Assembly (NCBI RefSeq): GCF_025150085.1
Contig: NZ_CP102280.1
Coordinates: 263,001-327,000 of the forward strand
Direction of reading: 5' to 3'
Length of the DNA stretch: 64,000 nucleotides
Origin: Dorea longicatena
GTDB taxonomy: Bacteria; Bacillota; Clostridia; Lachnospirales; Lachnospiraceae
Part shown: piece by piece, positions 9,080 to 18,050 of the stretch
Layout: every line of letters begins with the position of its first letter
Position numbering within the stretch: position 1 is the stretch's first letter
The notes under the pieces: generated by a model
Databases searched by the model: none
What the model was told of the DNA's origin: nothing
What the model saw: only the letters and a program-made list of their open reading frames with translations
Translations under genes and position numbers: made by a program

Positions 9080-9757
9080 ATGGAATCGAATTTTAAAGTA
9101 AATATGAATGAATATCTGCCGCTTAGAGATGTCGTGTTCAATACTTTGAGACAGGCGATCTTGCGAGGAGAGTTAAAACCGGGAGAAAGACTGATGGAGA
9201 TCCAGCTTGCAAATAAACTCGGAGTAAGCCGTACCCCGATCCGTGAAGCAATCCGCAAACTGGAACTGGAAGGCCTGGTACTGATGATTCCAAGAAAAGG
9301 AGCTGAGGTAGCAGAGATCACAGAAAAGAATATGCGGGACGTTCTGGAAGTAAGAAAAGCACTGGAAGAACTGGCTGTGCAGCTTGCATGTGATAAGATC
9401 ACGAAAGAAGAGATCGAAGAGATGAAGAAAGCTGCGGAAGATTTTAAGAAGATCTTAAAGAGTAAAGATATTACAGAGATCGCTGAAGCAGATGTACGTT
9501 TCCATGACATTATCTATATGGCAACAGACAATCAGAAACTGATCCAGCTTCTGAATAATTTAAGAGAACAGATGTATCGTTATCGTGTGGAATATCTGAA
9601 ACGTGAAGAAGCACATCCACAGCTGATCGCAGAGCATGCCGCAATCATAGAATACATCAGTAAAGGTGAGAAGAAGGCGGCAACAGATATTATGTGTAAA
9701 CATATTGATAACCAGGTGACCACTGTGATTGATGTGATCCGCACAAAACAGAATTAA
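9080..9757 (+). CDS. GntR/FadR-family transcriptional regulator
   Basis: 225-residue DNA-binding repressor. Residues about 15-80 form the GntR winged helix (ILRGELKPGERLMEIQLANK and LGVSRTPIREAIRKLELEGL), and the rest is an all-helical FCD ligand domain with RKALEELAVQLACD, ADVRFHDIIY and EHAAIIEYIS, whose Asp/His residues usually bind a metal and an organic acid. Start ATG 9080 follows AAGGAGG inside the ispE end. The ligand and targets are unknown; ispE or neighbouring genes may be targets. Confidence 0.9.
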   Translation: MESNFKVNMNEYLPLRDVVFNTLRQAILRGELKPGERLMEIQLANKLGVSRTPIREAIRKLELEGLVLMIPRKGAEVAEITEKNMRDVLEVRKALEELAVQLACDKITKEEIEEMKKAAEDFKKILKSKDITEIAEADVRFHDIIYMATDNQKLIQLLNNLREQMYRYRVEYLKREEAHPQLIAEHAAIIEYISKGEKKAATDIMCKHIDNQVTTVIDVIRTKQN

Positions 9758-9771
9758 AAGACTGTAAAAGT

Positions 9772-9801
9772 GTATAGATAAGATAAGCTGTGTCAAGACT
9801 T
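9772..9801 (+). promoter_or_regulatory. Candidate sigma-F promoter for spoIIR
   Basis: GTATA (9772-9776) is followed after exactly 15 bp by GTCAAGACTT (9792-9801), close to the Bacillus sigma-F pattern GyATA-N15-GGnnAnAnTR with two deviations in the -10 element. spoIIR is sigma-F dependent in B. subtilis, so the place fits. The assignment is by eye. Confidence 0.5.
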
Positions 9802-9832
9802 CCTGTATCAGAAAAATGCAGTATACAGGAAG
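9799..9832 (+). promoter_or_regulatory. Hairpin covering the spoIIR ribosome binding site
   Basis: CTTCCTGTAT (9799-9808) pairs perfectly over 10 bp with ATACAGGAAG (9823-9832). The 3' arm contains the first part of AGGAAGGAG, the ribosome binding site of the gene starting at 9844. The 5' arm overlaps the predicted sigma-F start point, so only transcripts entering from upstream would carry the full hairpin. Confidence 0.6.
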
Positions 9833-9843
9833 GAGATACATAG

Positions 9844-10494
9844 ATGAAACGAGAAACGATCTGCCTGATCATAGCCTGTCTGATATCGTTCATACTGACA
9901 TCGGGCATTATGAACTGGCGTATGGAAATTGTACATGCAGAACTTAGCGATACACAGCAGTCACTGGCCAAAGAAGTCTTCCGTTTTCATGTGATCGCAG
10001 AAAGTGACAGTGCAAATGATCAGAAAATCAAACTGAAAGTGCGGGATGCGGTTCTAAAGTATATGAAAGCACATATGACCAGAGCCGAAAGAAGGGATGC
10101 AAAGGCGACAAAAGCATGGACCCTGACCCACAAAAAAGAACTGACGGATACAGCAGATAAAATATTGAAAAAAGAGAAAGTATCATACCGGGCGAAAGCG
10201 GAGGTGACCACCTGCTATTTTCCGGACAAACGGTATGGAGATATCATTTTTCCCGAGGGAAATTACGAAGCACTGAGAATTGTACTTGGGAAGGGAAATG
10301 GACATAACTGGTGGTGTGTACTTTATCCAAATCTGTGTTTTACCAATGCAACCTGTGCAGTGGTAGATGAAGATGGAAAGAAAGAACTGAAAGAAGCATT
10401 AAGTGCAGAAGAATATGAAATGGTAACGGCCACTTCAGAATTTAAGATAAAGTGGTTTTTCTTCGGAAAAGATCATGCAAAGGAGTCAGACTAA
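9844..10494 (+). CDS. spoIIR: Stage II sporulation protein R
   Basis: Secreted signalling protein made in the forespore that triggers SpoIIGA to activate pro-sigma-E in the mother cell. The 216-residue protein has an N-terminal membrane/signal segment (ICLIIACLISFILTSGIMNW), then FRFHVIAESDSANDQKIKLK VRDAVL, the family hallmark, and later FPEGNYEALRIVLGKGNGHN with WWCVLYPNLC. The C-terminus KIKWFFFGKD is usual. It stands between a GntR regulator and an acyl-ACP thioesterase and appears to have its own promoter. Confidence 0.93.
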   Translation: MKRETICLIIACLISFILTSGIMNWRMEIVHAELSDTQQSLAKEVFRFHVIAESDSANDQKIKLKVRDAVLKYMKAHMTRAERRDAKATKAWTLTHKKELTDTADKILKKEKVSYRAKAEVTTCYFPDKRYGDIIFPEGNYEALRIVLGKGNGHNWWCVLYPNLCFTNATCAVVDEDGKKELKEALSAEEYEMVTATSEFKIKWFFFGKDHAKESD

Positions 10495-10495
10495 A

Positions 10496-11215
10496 ATGAG
10501 AGACAATCAATATACGATAGATGGAAGAATACGATTCAGTGAAGTGGATCATACCAGAAGAATTACCCTGCCGGGAATCGTAAATTATTTTCAGGACTGC
10601 AGTACATTCCAGTCAGAAGATCTGGGACTTGGAATCGAACACTGCAGCGAAAAAAAGCGGGCATGGATTCTGTCATCTTGGCAGGTAGTGGTAGAACGTT
10701 ATCCGAAGATCGGTGAAAAGATACAGACAAGTACATGGGCGACGGACTTTAACGGTTTGTTTGGAGAACGTAATTTCTGTATGACAGACAGTGAAGGAAA
10801 AGATGTAGCATATGCAAATTCGCTGTGGGTATATATGGACATGGAAAAGGGACGTCCGTCAAGACCGGAAGAATCGGAGATTGCACCATACGGGGTAGGA
10901 GATCCGTATGAGATGGAATATGAATCAAGAAAAATCGCACTTCCGAAAGAGGCGAAAGAACTGGAAAGTTTTCCGGTACGCAGATATCATATTGATACGA
11001 ATGAGCATGTCAACAACTGCCAATATGTACAGATGGCACTGGAATCATTGCCAAAAGATAAAGAAGTGCACCAGATGCGTGTGGAATATAAGAAATCAGC
11101 GGTATATGGTGATGTGATCTATCCAAGGATTGCCATAGAAGAGGACAGAACGGTTATAGAGCTTTGCAATGAAAAGGCCAGACCGTATGCAGTGATCGAA
11201 TTTAAGTTTGCATAG
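10496..11215 (+). CDS. Acyl-ACP thioesterase
   Basis: Double hot-dog fold thioesterase that releases fatty acids from acyl carrier protein. The N-terminal half has IRFSEVDHTRRITLPGIVNY followed by FQDCSTFQSEDLGLG and WILSSWQVVVERYPKIGE; the catalytic part is in the C-terminal half at HIDTNEHVNNCQYVQMALES. About 239 residues. ATG 10496 is chosen because it begins right after the spoIIR stop and follows AAAGGAG; the longer frame from 10475 lies inside spoIIR. Confidence 0.9.
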   Translation: MRDNQYTIDGRIRFSEVDHTRRITLPGIVNYFQDCSTFQSEDLGLGIEHCSEKKRAWILSSWQVVVERYPKIGEKIQTSTWATDFNGLFGERNFCMTDSEGKDVAYANSLWVYMDMEKGRPSRPEESEIAPYGVGDPYEMEYESRKIALPKEAKELESFPVRRYHIDTNEHVNNCQYVQMALESLPKDKEVHQMRVEYKKSAVYGDVIYPRIAIEEDRTVIELCNEKARPYAVIEFKFA

Positions 11216-11294
11216 ACATTCTTATATGGATGCTGATACAATAAGAAAACATATACACTTTGGAAAAAGAGAAAAGGAAACAGAGAGGAAAAAT

Positions 11295-12134
11295 ATGGGA
11301 TTAACAGATTATTTAGGAAAGAAAAGAAGATTGATGATCGTTAAAGAAGTAGAGTTCGGGGTATATCTTGGTAATAAAGATGACAAAGTCCTGCTTCCGA
11401 AAAAACAGGTACCAAAAGATGTAGAAGTCGGAGATCCTGTAGAAGTATTTTTGTATAAAGATTCGTCTGACCGTCTGATCGCAACAACGCAGGAGCCAAA
11501 GATCACGTTAGATGAACTGGCAGTATTGAAAGTTGCAGATACCGGAAGAATCGGGGCGTTCCTTGACTGGGGACTGGAAAAAGACCTTCTGCTTCCGTTC
11601 AAAGAACAGACTGCAAAAGTAAAAAAAGGTGATGAAGTGCTTGTCGCACTGTATGTGGACAAGTCCGGAAGACTTTGTGCGACAATGAAAGTATACGAAA
11701 AGCTTCGTACAGATTCTCCATATAAAAAGGATGATCATGTAGAAGGAATCATTTACGAGACGAGTGATAACTTCGGAGTGTTCGTGGCAGTAGATGACTG
11801 CTACAGTGCACTGATCCCGAAGAGAGAAGCATTTGGCAGGTTAAGAGTCGGAGACCGTGTATCCGCCAGAGTCCTGAAAGTAAGAGAAGACGGAAAGCTT
11901 GACTTAAGTGTCAGAGAGAAAGCATTTCTTCAGATGGATGCCGATGCGGCGATGATCATGAAACGTATGGAAGAATACGGTGGAAAGCTTCCATTTAACG
12001 ATAAAGCAGATCCGGAAGTAATCAAACAGGAATTCGGATTAAGTAAAAATGCATTCAAACGTGCCGTTGGAAGACTTCTTAAAGAAGGACATATAAAAAT
12101 TTCTGAAAAGAATATTGAAATGAAAAAGAAATAA
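11295..12134 (+). CDS. S1 RNA-binding domain protein, CvfB-like
   Basis: About 279 residues with three S1-like OB folds and a C-terminal winged helix, matching the CvfB/YitL family, thought to bind RNA and, in Staphylococcus, to affect virulence gene expression. Repeated segments are FGVYLGNKDDKVLLPKKQVP, IGAFLDWGLEKDLLLPFKEQ and FGVFVAVDDCYSALIPKREA; the C-terminus FGLSKNAFKRAVGRLLKEGH is the winged helix. The start at 11295 follows AGAGAGG; upstream in-frame codons from 11208 overlap the thioesterase end. Confidence 0.88.
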   Translation: MGLTDYLGKKRRLMIVKEVEFGVYLGNKDDKVLLPKKQVPKDVEVGDPVEVFLYKDSSDRLIATTQEPKITLDELAVLKVADTGRIGAFLDWGLEKDLLLPFKEQTAKVKKGDEVLVALYVDKSGRLCATMKVYEKLRTDSPYKKDDHVEGIIYETSDNFGVFVAVDDCYSALIPKREAFGRLRVGDRVSARVLKVREDGKLDLSVREKAFLQMDADAAMIMKRMEEYGGKLPFNDKADPEVIKQEFGLSKNAFKRAVGRLLKEGHIKISEKNIEMKKK

Positions 12135-12183
12135 GGTATAATAAAAGTGATAAGAATAAGATGATTAAAAAGGAGAATGAGAA

Positions 12184-12432
12184 ATGAAAGTACAGAACAT
12201 TACAGATATCGAAGGATTTTTCAAAGTAGTTGATTCTTGTGAAGGAAAAGTTGAACTTGTAACAGGCGAAGGTGACAGACTGAACTTAAAGTCAAAATTA
12301 TCTCAGTATGTATCTATGGCAAACATTTTCTCTAACGGAGAGATTCCGGAACTGGAAATCGTTGCTCATGAGCCAGAGGATATCGATAAACTTGTAAAAT
12401 TCATGCTTCTTGGAAGTGGAAAAGAAGATTAA
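12184..12432 (+). CDS. Small HPr-like protein of unknown function
   Basis: 82 residues. The arrangement ITDIEGFFKVVDSCEGKVEL, then LNLKSKLSQYVSMANIF and IPELEIVAHEPEDIDKLVKF resembles the HPr fold, including a lysine-serine pair at the place of the regulatory serine, but no histidine stands at the phosphorylation site. A similar small protein lies at 27379. ATG 12184 follows AAAGGAG. It precedes dnaE and ends at a strong terminator. Function is unknown; the HPr resemblance is my inference from pattern only. Confidence 0.55.
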   Translation: MKVQNITDIEGFFKVVDSCEGKVELVTGEGDRLNLKSKLSQYVSMANIFSNGEIPELEIVAHEPEDIDKLVKFMLLGSGKED

Positions 12433-12454
12433 GACGAACAGTGATGTTTGAAAG

Positions 12455-12482
12455 GGTGTTCCCTGAGGGGGCACCTTTTTTT
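12455..12482 (+). terminator. Intrinsic terminator before dnaE
   Basis: GGTGTTCCC and GGGGGCACC form a 9-bp stem (two G-U pairs) with a TGA loop, followed by TTTTTTT. It closes the upstream run, so dnaE probably has its own promoter or depends on read-through. Confidence 0.85.
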
Positions 12483-12516
12483 ATCATTGTGGATAGAATC
12501 AGGAAAGGAGAAAGCT

Positions 12517-15500
12517 ATGAGCTTTGCACATCTCCACGTCCATACAGAGTACAGCCTGTTGGATGGCTCAAATAAAATCAAAGAGTGTGTAGCCAGGGTA
12601 AAAGAACTCGGGATGAACAGCGTGGCGATCACGGATCATGGTGTCATGTATGGTGTGATCGATTTTTACCGTGCGGCAAGAGCAGCAGGGATTAAGCCGA
12701 TCCTCGGATGCGAAGTCTATGTTGCACCGGGATCGAGATTCGATAAAGAAGCTGTAGGAAGCGGGGATGACCGTTATTATCATCTGGTGCTTCTGGCGGA
12801 AAATGATCTGGGATACCATAATCTGATGAAGATCGTGTCCAGAGGATTTACGGAAGGCTATTATTATAAACCAAGAGTAGACCTGGAAGTGCTGCAGGAA
12901 TTCCATGAAGGAATCATTGCGCTCAGTGCGTGTCTGGCCGGTGAGGTACAGAAGAATATCCTGCGCGGCATGTATGAAGAAGGAAAGGCAGCAGCACTAA
13001 GGTATCAGGACATTTTCGGAAAAGGAAATTTCTTCCTGGAATTACAGGATCACGGAATGCAGGAACAGCAGATCGTGAACCAGTCACTGCTTCGTATGTC
13101 ACAGGAGACAGGGATCGAACTGGTTGCGACGAATGACGTGCATTATACTTACGCAGAAGACGTAAAACCGCATGACATTCTGTTATGCATCCAGACGGGT
13201 AAAAAGCTGGCAGATGAAGATCGTATGCGCTACGAAGGCGGCCAGTATTATATTAAGTCCGAAGAAGAGATGAAGCAGTTATTTCCATATGCACTGCAGG
13301 CGTTGGAGAACACGCAGAAGATTGCAGACCGCTGTAATGTAGAGATTGAATTCGGTGTCACCAAACTGCCGAAATATGATGTGCCGGAAGGATATACTTC
13401 CTGGGAATATCTGAATAAACTTTGTTTTGACGGATTGAAAGAACGGTATCCGGACGGGGATGATTCGTTGAAAGAACGTCTGGAATACGAATTGTCGGTC
13501 ATCAAATCCATGGGATATGTAGATTACTTCCTGATCGTGTGGGATTTCATTAATTATGCAAGAACACAGGGGATCAAGGTCGGACCGGGGCGAGGTTCGG
13601 CGGCCGGAAGTATCGTATCGTACTGTCTGGGAATTACAAGTATCGACCCGATCAAATATCAGCTTCTGTTCGAACGTTTCCTGAATCCGGAACGTGTATC
13701 CATGCCCGATATCGACGTGGACTTCTGCTTTGAGAGACGCCAGGAAGTCATTGATTATGTAGGAAGAAAATACGGCGCAGACCGGGTAGTACAGATCGTA
13801 ACTTTCGGTACGATGGCAGCACGTGGAGTCATCCGTGACGTAGGACGTGTCATGGACCTTCCGTATGCATTTGTAGACAGCATTGCAAAGATGGTGCCGA
13901 CAGAGCTGAATATTACGCTTGATAAGGCACTGAAGATGAATCCGGAATTCAAGAAACTGTATCAGGAAGATGAACAGGTTAAGGAACTGATCGATATGTC
14001 GAGAAGACTGGAAGGTCTTCCGAGACATACGTCCATGCATGCAGCGGGAGTTGTGATCGGTCAGCGTGCGATCGAAGAATTCGTGCCATTGTCTCTTGGA
14101 TCGGACGGCTCAGTGACAACACAGTTTACGATGACAACACTGGAAGAACTGGGGCTTCTGAAAATGGATTTCCTAGGTCTGCGTACCCTGACTGTTATAC
14201 AGGATGCAGAGCGTCTGGCAAGCATCAGCAGCGGTAAGACAATAGACATTAATAAAATCGATTATGATGATAAAGCAGTTCTGGCGTCTATCGGAACAGG
14301 AAAGACCGATGGCGTATTCCAGCTTGAAAGTGCCGGAATGAAGAACTTCATGAAGGAACTGAAACCGCAGAATCTGGAGGATATCATTGCCGGTATCTCC
14401 TTATACCGTCCGGGACCGATGGATTTCATCCCGCAGTACATCAAGGGAAAGAACAATCCGGATAGCATCACTTATGACTGCCCGCAGTTAGAGCCGATCC
14501 TGGCACCGACTTATGGATGTATCGTATATCAGGAACAGGTTATGCAGATCGTGCGTGATCTGGCTGGATATACGCTTGGACGAAGCGATCTTCTGCGAAG
14601 AGCGATGTCGAAGAAAAAGGGCGATGTCATGCAGAAAGAGCGCCAGAATTTCGTATATGGTAATCCGGACGAAGGCGTGCCGGGCTGTATCGCCAACGGA
14701 ATCGACGAGAAGACGGCGAATAAGATTTATGATGAAATGATCGATTTTGCCAAATATGCATTTAACAAATCACATGCGGCAGCCTATGCGGTGGTATCAT
14801 ATCAGACTGCCTGGTTAAAATATTACTATCCGGTGGAATTCATGGCAGCACTTATGACTTCCGTGATCGACAATCCGGGAAAAGTATCAGAGTACATTTA
14901 CAGTTGCAGACAGATGGGAATTAAGATCCTTCCACCGGATATTAATAAAGGAGAAGGAAGCTTCTCCGTTGACGGCGGCAATATCCGTTATGGTCTGGCG
15001 GCGATCAAGAGTATCGGAAAGCCAGTGATCGAGTCGATTATCCAGGAACGAAAAAATGGAGGAGAATTCAGCAACCTGAAAGACTTTATCGAACGTCTGT
15101 CGGGAAAAGAAGTCAATAAGCGTACGATCGAAAGCTTTATCAAATCCGGAGCATTTGACAGTCTGGGTGGTACAAGAAAGCAGTTTATGGTAGTTTATGT
15201 ACAGATCCTGGATCAGGTGAACCGTGAGCGGAAATACTCCATGACCGGACAGCTTTCATTATTTGACATCGTAAGTGATGACCAGAAATCGGAATTCGAC
15301 ATTCCACTTCCGGATGTAGGAGAGTACGAGAAAGAGACAAAGCTTGCATTTGAAAAAGAAGTGCTGGGTGTGTACTTAAGCGGTCATCCGCTGGAGGATT
15401 ATGAGGAAAAATGGAAGAAGAACATTTCCAGAACGACATTAGATTTCCAGATAGATGATGAGACGGGAAGGACAAAGGTACATGACGGTGCAAAAGAGAT

Positions 15501-15993
15501 CGTCGGCGGCATGATCACCAATAAGACGATCAAATATACCAAGACCAATAAAGTTATGGCATTTATTACACTGGAAGATCTGGTGGGATCAGTCGAAGTT
15601 GTGATCTTTCCGAGAGATTTTGAAAAAAATCAGATGTATCTGAATGAAGAAGCCAAAGTATTTATAAAGGGAAGGGTATCCGAAGAAGATGATGCACCAA
15701 GTAAACTGATCTGTGAGCAGGTGATCCCGTTTGAACAGACGAAGAAGGAACTATGGCTTCAATATCCGGATAAAGCGACTTATCTTCAGCAGGAAGGAAT
15801 GCTTCAGGACATTCTGAAAGTATCTGAAGGAATGGATGAAGTTATCATCTATTGCAGGAAGGAAAAAGCGGTAAAACGCCTGGCAAAGGGCTGGAATGTG
15901 ACCGCAGATGAGGTATTGTTGAGCAGATTGACGAATTATCTGGGTGAAAGTTGTGTAAAAGTTATAGAAAAACCCATTGAAAGCGTGCACTAA
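12517..15993 (+). CDS. dnaE: DNA polymerase III subunit alpha
   Basis: Replicative C-family DNA polymerase of the DnaE type, 1158 residues. The N-terminal PHP domain begins FAHLHVHTEYSLLDGSNKIK; the palm has GPGRGSAAGSIVSYCLG and the catalytic aspartates in MPDIDVDFCFERR; then come LPRHTSMHAAGVVIG, the fingers, a helix-hairpin-helix region near KEVNKRTIESFIKSGAFDSL and an OB fold (EIVGGMITNKTIKYTKTNKV). ATG 12517 follows AAAGGAG; the frame upstream to 12448 runs through the terminator and is not coding. It is followed after 80 bp by pfkA. Confidence 0.97.
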   Translation: MSFAHLHVHTEYSLLDGSNKIKECVARVKELGMNSVAITDHGVMYGVIDFYRAARAAGIKPILGCEVYVAPGSRFDKEAVGSGDDRYYHLVLLAENDLGYHNLMKIVSRGFTEGYYYKPRVDLEVLQEFHEGIIALSACLAGEVQKNILRGMYEEGKAAALRYQDIFGKGNFFLELQDHGMQEQQIVNQSLLRMSQETGIELVATNDVHYTYAEDVKPHDILLCIQTGKKLADEDRMRYEGGQYYIKSEEEMKQLFPYALQALENTQKIADRCNVEIEFGVTKLPKYDVPEGYTSWEYLNKLCFDGLKERYPDGDDSLKERLEYELSVIKSMGYVDYFLIVWDFINYARTQGIKVGPGRGSAAGSIVSYCLGITSIDPIKYQLLFERFLNPERVSMPDIDVDFCFERRQEVIDYVGRKYGADRVVQIVTFGTMAARGVIRDVGRVMDLPYAFVDSIAKMVPTELNITLDKALKMNPEFKKLYQEDEQVKELIDMSRRLEGLPRHTSMHAAGVVIGQRAIEEFVPLSLGSDGSVTTQFTMTTLEELGLLKMDFLGLRTLTVIQDAERLASISSGKTIDINKIDYDDKAVLASIGTGKTDGVFQLESAGMKNFMKELKPQNLEDIIAGISLYRPGPMDFIPQYIKGKNNPDSITYDCPQLEPILAPTYGCIVYQEQVMQIVRDLAGYTLGRSDLLRRAMSKKKGDVMQKERQNFVYGNPDEGVPGCIANGIDEKTANKIYDEMIDFAKYAFNKSHAAAYAVVSYQTAWLKYYYPVEFMAALMTSVIDNPGKVSEYIYSCRQMGIKILPPDINKGEGSFSVDGGNIRYGLAAIKSIGKPVIESIIQERKNGGEFSNLKDFIERLSGKEVNKRTIESFIKSGAFDSLGGTRKQFMVVYVQILDQVNRERKYSMTGQLSLFDIVSDDQKSEFDIPLPDVGEYEKETKLAFEKEVLGVYLSGHPLEDYEEKWKKNISRTTLDFQIDDETGRTKVHDGAKEIVGGMITNKTIKYTKTNKVMAFITLEDLVGSVEVVIFPRDFEKNQMYLNEEAKVFIKGRVSEEDDAPSKLICEQVIPFEQTKKELWLQYPDKATYLQQEGMLQDILKVSEGMDEVIIYCRKEKAVKRLAKGWNVTADEVLLSRLTNYLGESCVKVIEKPIESVH

Positions 15994-16073
15994 TTCATGT
16001 ACAATATCATCGGAGAGAAATGATAATGGTTAGAAGATAATTGGAACAAACTAATACAATGGAGGAATGAATC

Positions 16074-17054
16074 ATGGCAGACAAAAAAGTAATTCGTACA
16101 ATAGGTGTATTGACAAGTGGTGGAGATGCCCCTGGAATGAACGCAGCAATCCGTGCCGTTGTTCGTACAGCACTTGGTAAAGGACTGAAGGTAAGAGGCA
16201 TCAGAAGAGGATATCAGGGACTTTTAAACGAGGAAATTATCGATCTGTCAGCCAGAGACGTATCCGATACAATTGAGCGCGGAGGTACAATTCTTCAGAC
16301 AGCCCGTTGTGCAGAGATGCGTACAGAGGAAGGTCAGCAGAAAGCAGCAGCTATCTGCAAAAAATATGGTATTGATGGTCTGGTAGTCATCGGTGGTGAC
16401 GGATCATTTGCCGGAGCTCAGAAACTTGCTAACTTCGGAATCAATACAATCGGACTTCCGGGAACGATCGATCTGGATATTGCCTGTACGGAATATACAA
16501 TCGGATTCGATACAGCCGTTAATACAGCTATGCAGGCTATTGACAAAGTACGTGATACATCAACTTCTCATGAGAGATGCTCTATCATCGAGGTTATGGG
16601 TAGAGATGCAGGATACCTTGCACTGTGGTGCGGTATTGCTAACGGAGCTGAGAAGATCCTGATGCCTGAAGAGCATGATTATGACGAAGATAAGATCATT
16701 GCTGATATTCAGGAATCAAGAAAACGTGGAAAGAAGAACTACATCATCATCAATGCAGAGGGTGTTGGAGATTCTATAAACATGGCTAAGAGAATTGAAG
16801 AAGCAACCGGTATGGAGACAAGAGCAACGATTCTCGGACACATGCAGCGTGGTGGAAGCCCGACATGTAAAGACAGAGTATACGCTTCTATCATGGGAGC
16901 AAAAGCCGTAGATCTTCTGCTTGAAGGAAAGACAAACCGTGTTGTAGGTTACAAACATGGTGAGTATGTAGACTTCGATATTGATGAAGCACTTGGAATG
17001 ACAAAAGGAATTCCTGCTTACCAGTATGAGATTGCAAAAGAGCTGGCTCTGTAA
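16074..17054 (+). CDS. pfkA: 6-phosphofructokinase
   Basis: Glycolytic ATP-dependent kinase making fructose 1,6-bisphosphate; 326 residues, typical bacterial PfkA length. Nucleotide site TSGGDAPGMNAAIRAVVRTA, then VVIGGDGSFAGAQKL, and the catalytic loop PGTIDLDIACTEYTIGFDTA. The usual sequence here is TIDND, so Asn is replaced by Leu while both aspartates stay. Later EVMGRDAGYLALWCGIANGA and LGHMQRGGSPTCKDR (sugar-phosphate binding) are intact. ATG 16074 follows GGAGGA. The dnaE-pfkA order is frequent in clostridia. Confidence 0.95.
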   Translation: MADKKVIRTIGVLTSGGDAPGMNAAIRAVVRTALGKGLKVRGIRRGYQGLLNEEIIDLSARDVSDTIERGGTILQTARCAEMRTEEGQQKAAAICKKYGIDGLVVIGGDGSFAGAQKLANFGINTIGLPGTIDLDIACTEYTIGFDTAVNTAMQAIDKVRDTSTSHERCSIIEVMGRDAGYLALWCGIANGAEKILMPEEHDYDEDKIIADIQESRKRGKKNYIIINAEGVGDSINMAKRIEEATGMETRATILGHMQRGGSPTCKDRVYASIMGAKAVDLLLEGKTNRVVGYKHGEYVDFDIDEALGMTKGIPAYQYEIAKELAL

Positions 17055-17076
17055 TTAAAACCGGAATAAAGAATAA

Positions 17077-17108
17077 AAAGTTATCTGTTTTATGGCAGGT
17101 AACTTTTT
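17077..17108 (+). terminator. Intrinsic terminator of pfkA
   Basis: AAAGTTATCTG and CAGGTAACTTT pair across an 8-base loop (one G-U pair), with a run of seven T overlapping the 3' arm. A degenerate partial copy of the dispersed repeat (CAAAGTATACAAG) follows at 17114. Confidence 0.75.
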
Positions 17109-17220
17109 TTATAGCAAAGTATACAAGGGAGGTTTCGACATAAAATCTCTTGAAAATGCACGTCCAAGACGGTACAATAGTAAAATATGGTGGAGTATTC
17201 ATAAAAGGAGATTTAATATC

Positions 17221-18042
17221 GTGGAAAATAAAAATAGGAACACTGCAGCAATCGGTGTGTTTGATTCGGGAGTCGGCGGTTTGACCGTCACAAGAGAGAT
17301 CATGCGTCAGCTGCCGAATGAAAATGTAGTATATTTTGGGGATACAGCAAGAGTTCCATACGGAAGTAAGTCGAAGAATAACATTATCCGTTTTTCCAGA
17401 CAGATCATCCGTTTTTTAAAGACAAAGAATGTAAAGGCAATCGTGATCGCATGTAATACGGCCAGTGCGCTGGCGCTTGAGACAGTGCAGCAAGAGTTCG
17501 ACATTCCGATCATCGGAGTGATCGTACCGGGAGCAAGAGCTGCCGTAAGGGAGACCAGGAATGGTCAGATTGGTGTACTTGGTACAGAAGCAACGATCAA
17601 GAGCGAGACCTATACCAAAGAAATCCGGAAACTTATGCCGGAGGCAGAAGTCATCGGAAAGCCATGTCCGTTATTCGTACCGTTGGTAGAAGAGGGATTT
17701 GCAAAGCATAAAATCACAGAAGAAGTGATCGATATCTATCTGTCAGATATGAGAAAGTCAGAGATCGATACACTGATCCTGGGATGTACCCACTATCCGC
17801 TTCTCAGATCAAGGATCATGGCATATTTTGGAGAAAAAGTACATATTGTAAATCCGGCGTACGAGACGGCGATGGATCTGAAGAAGATACTGGAAGAGCA
17901 GAAAATTGCTAATACATCGGGAGAACCGGCAGCATATGATTTTTATGTCAGTGATGCGGCAGAGAAGTTTAAGAAATTCGCCAATTCAATCCTGCCGTAC
18001 GATGTAGATAAGACACAGGCAATTGATATTGAAGATTATTAG
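17221..18042 (+). CDS. murI: Glutamate racemase
   Basis: Makes D-glutamate for peptidoglycan. 273 residues with IGVFDSGVGGLTVTREIMRQ, YFGDTARVPYGSKS, the first catalytic cysteine in IVIACNTASALAL, and the second in LILGCTHYPLLR. GTG 17221 is the likely start, with AAAGGAGA upstream; the longer frame from 17092 overlaps the pfkA terminator. The DUF1934 gene starts 8 bp after its stop, so the two form an operon. Confidence 0.95.
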   Translation: MENKNRNTAAIGVFDSGVGGLTVTREIMRQLPNENVVYFGDTARVPYGSKSKNNIIRFSRQIIRFLKTKNVKAIVIACNTASALALETVQQEFDIPIIGVIVPGARAAVRETRNGQIGVLGTEATIKSETYTKEIRKLMPEAEVIGKPCPLFVPLVEEGFAKHKITEEVIDIYLSDMRKSEIDTLILGCTHYPLLRSRIMAYFGEKVHIVNPAYETAMDLKKILEEQKIANTSGEPAAYDFYVSDAAEKFKKFANSILPYDVDKTQAIDIEDY

Positions 18043-18050
18043 GAGAATAT

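Noticed and set aside
12448-12516. Upstream extension of dnaE
   Set aside because: It runs through a strong terminator; the true start has AAAGGAG and the PHP-domain start MSFAHLHVHTEYS.
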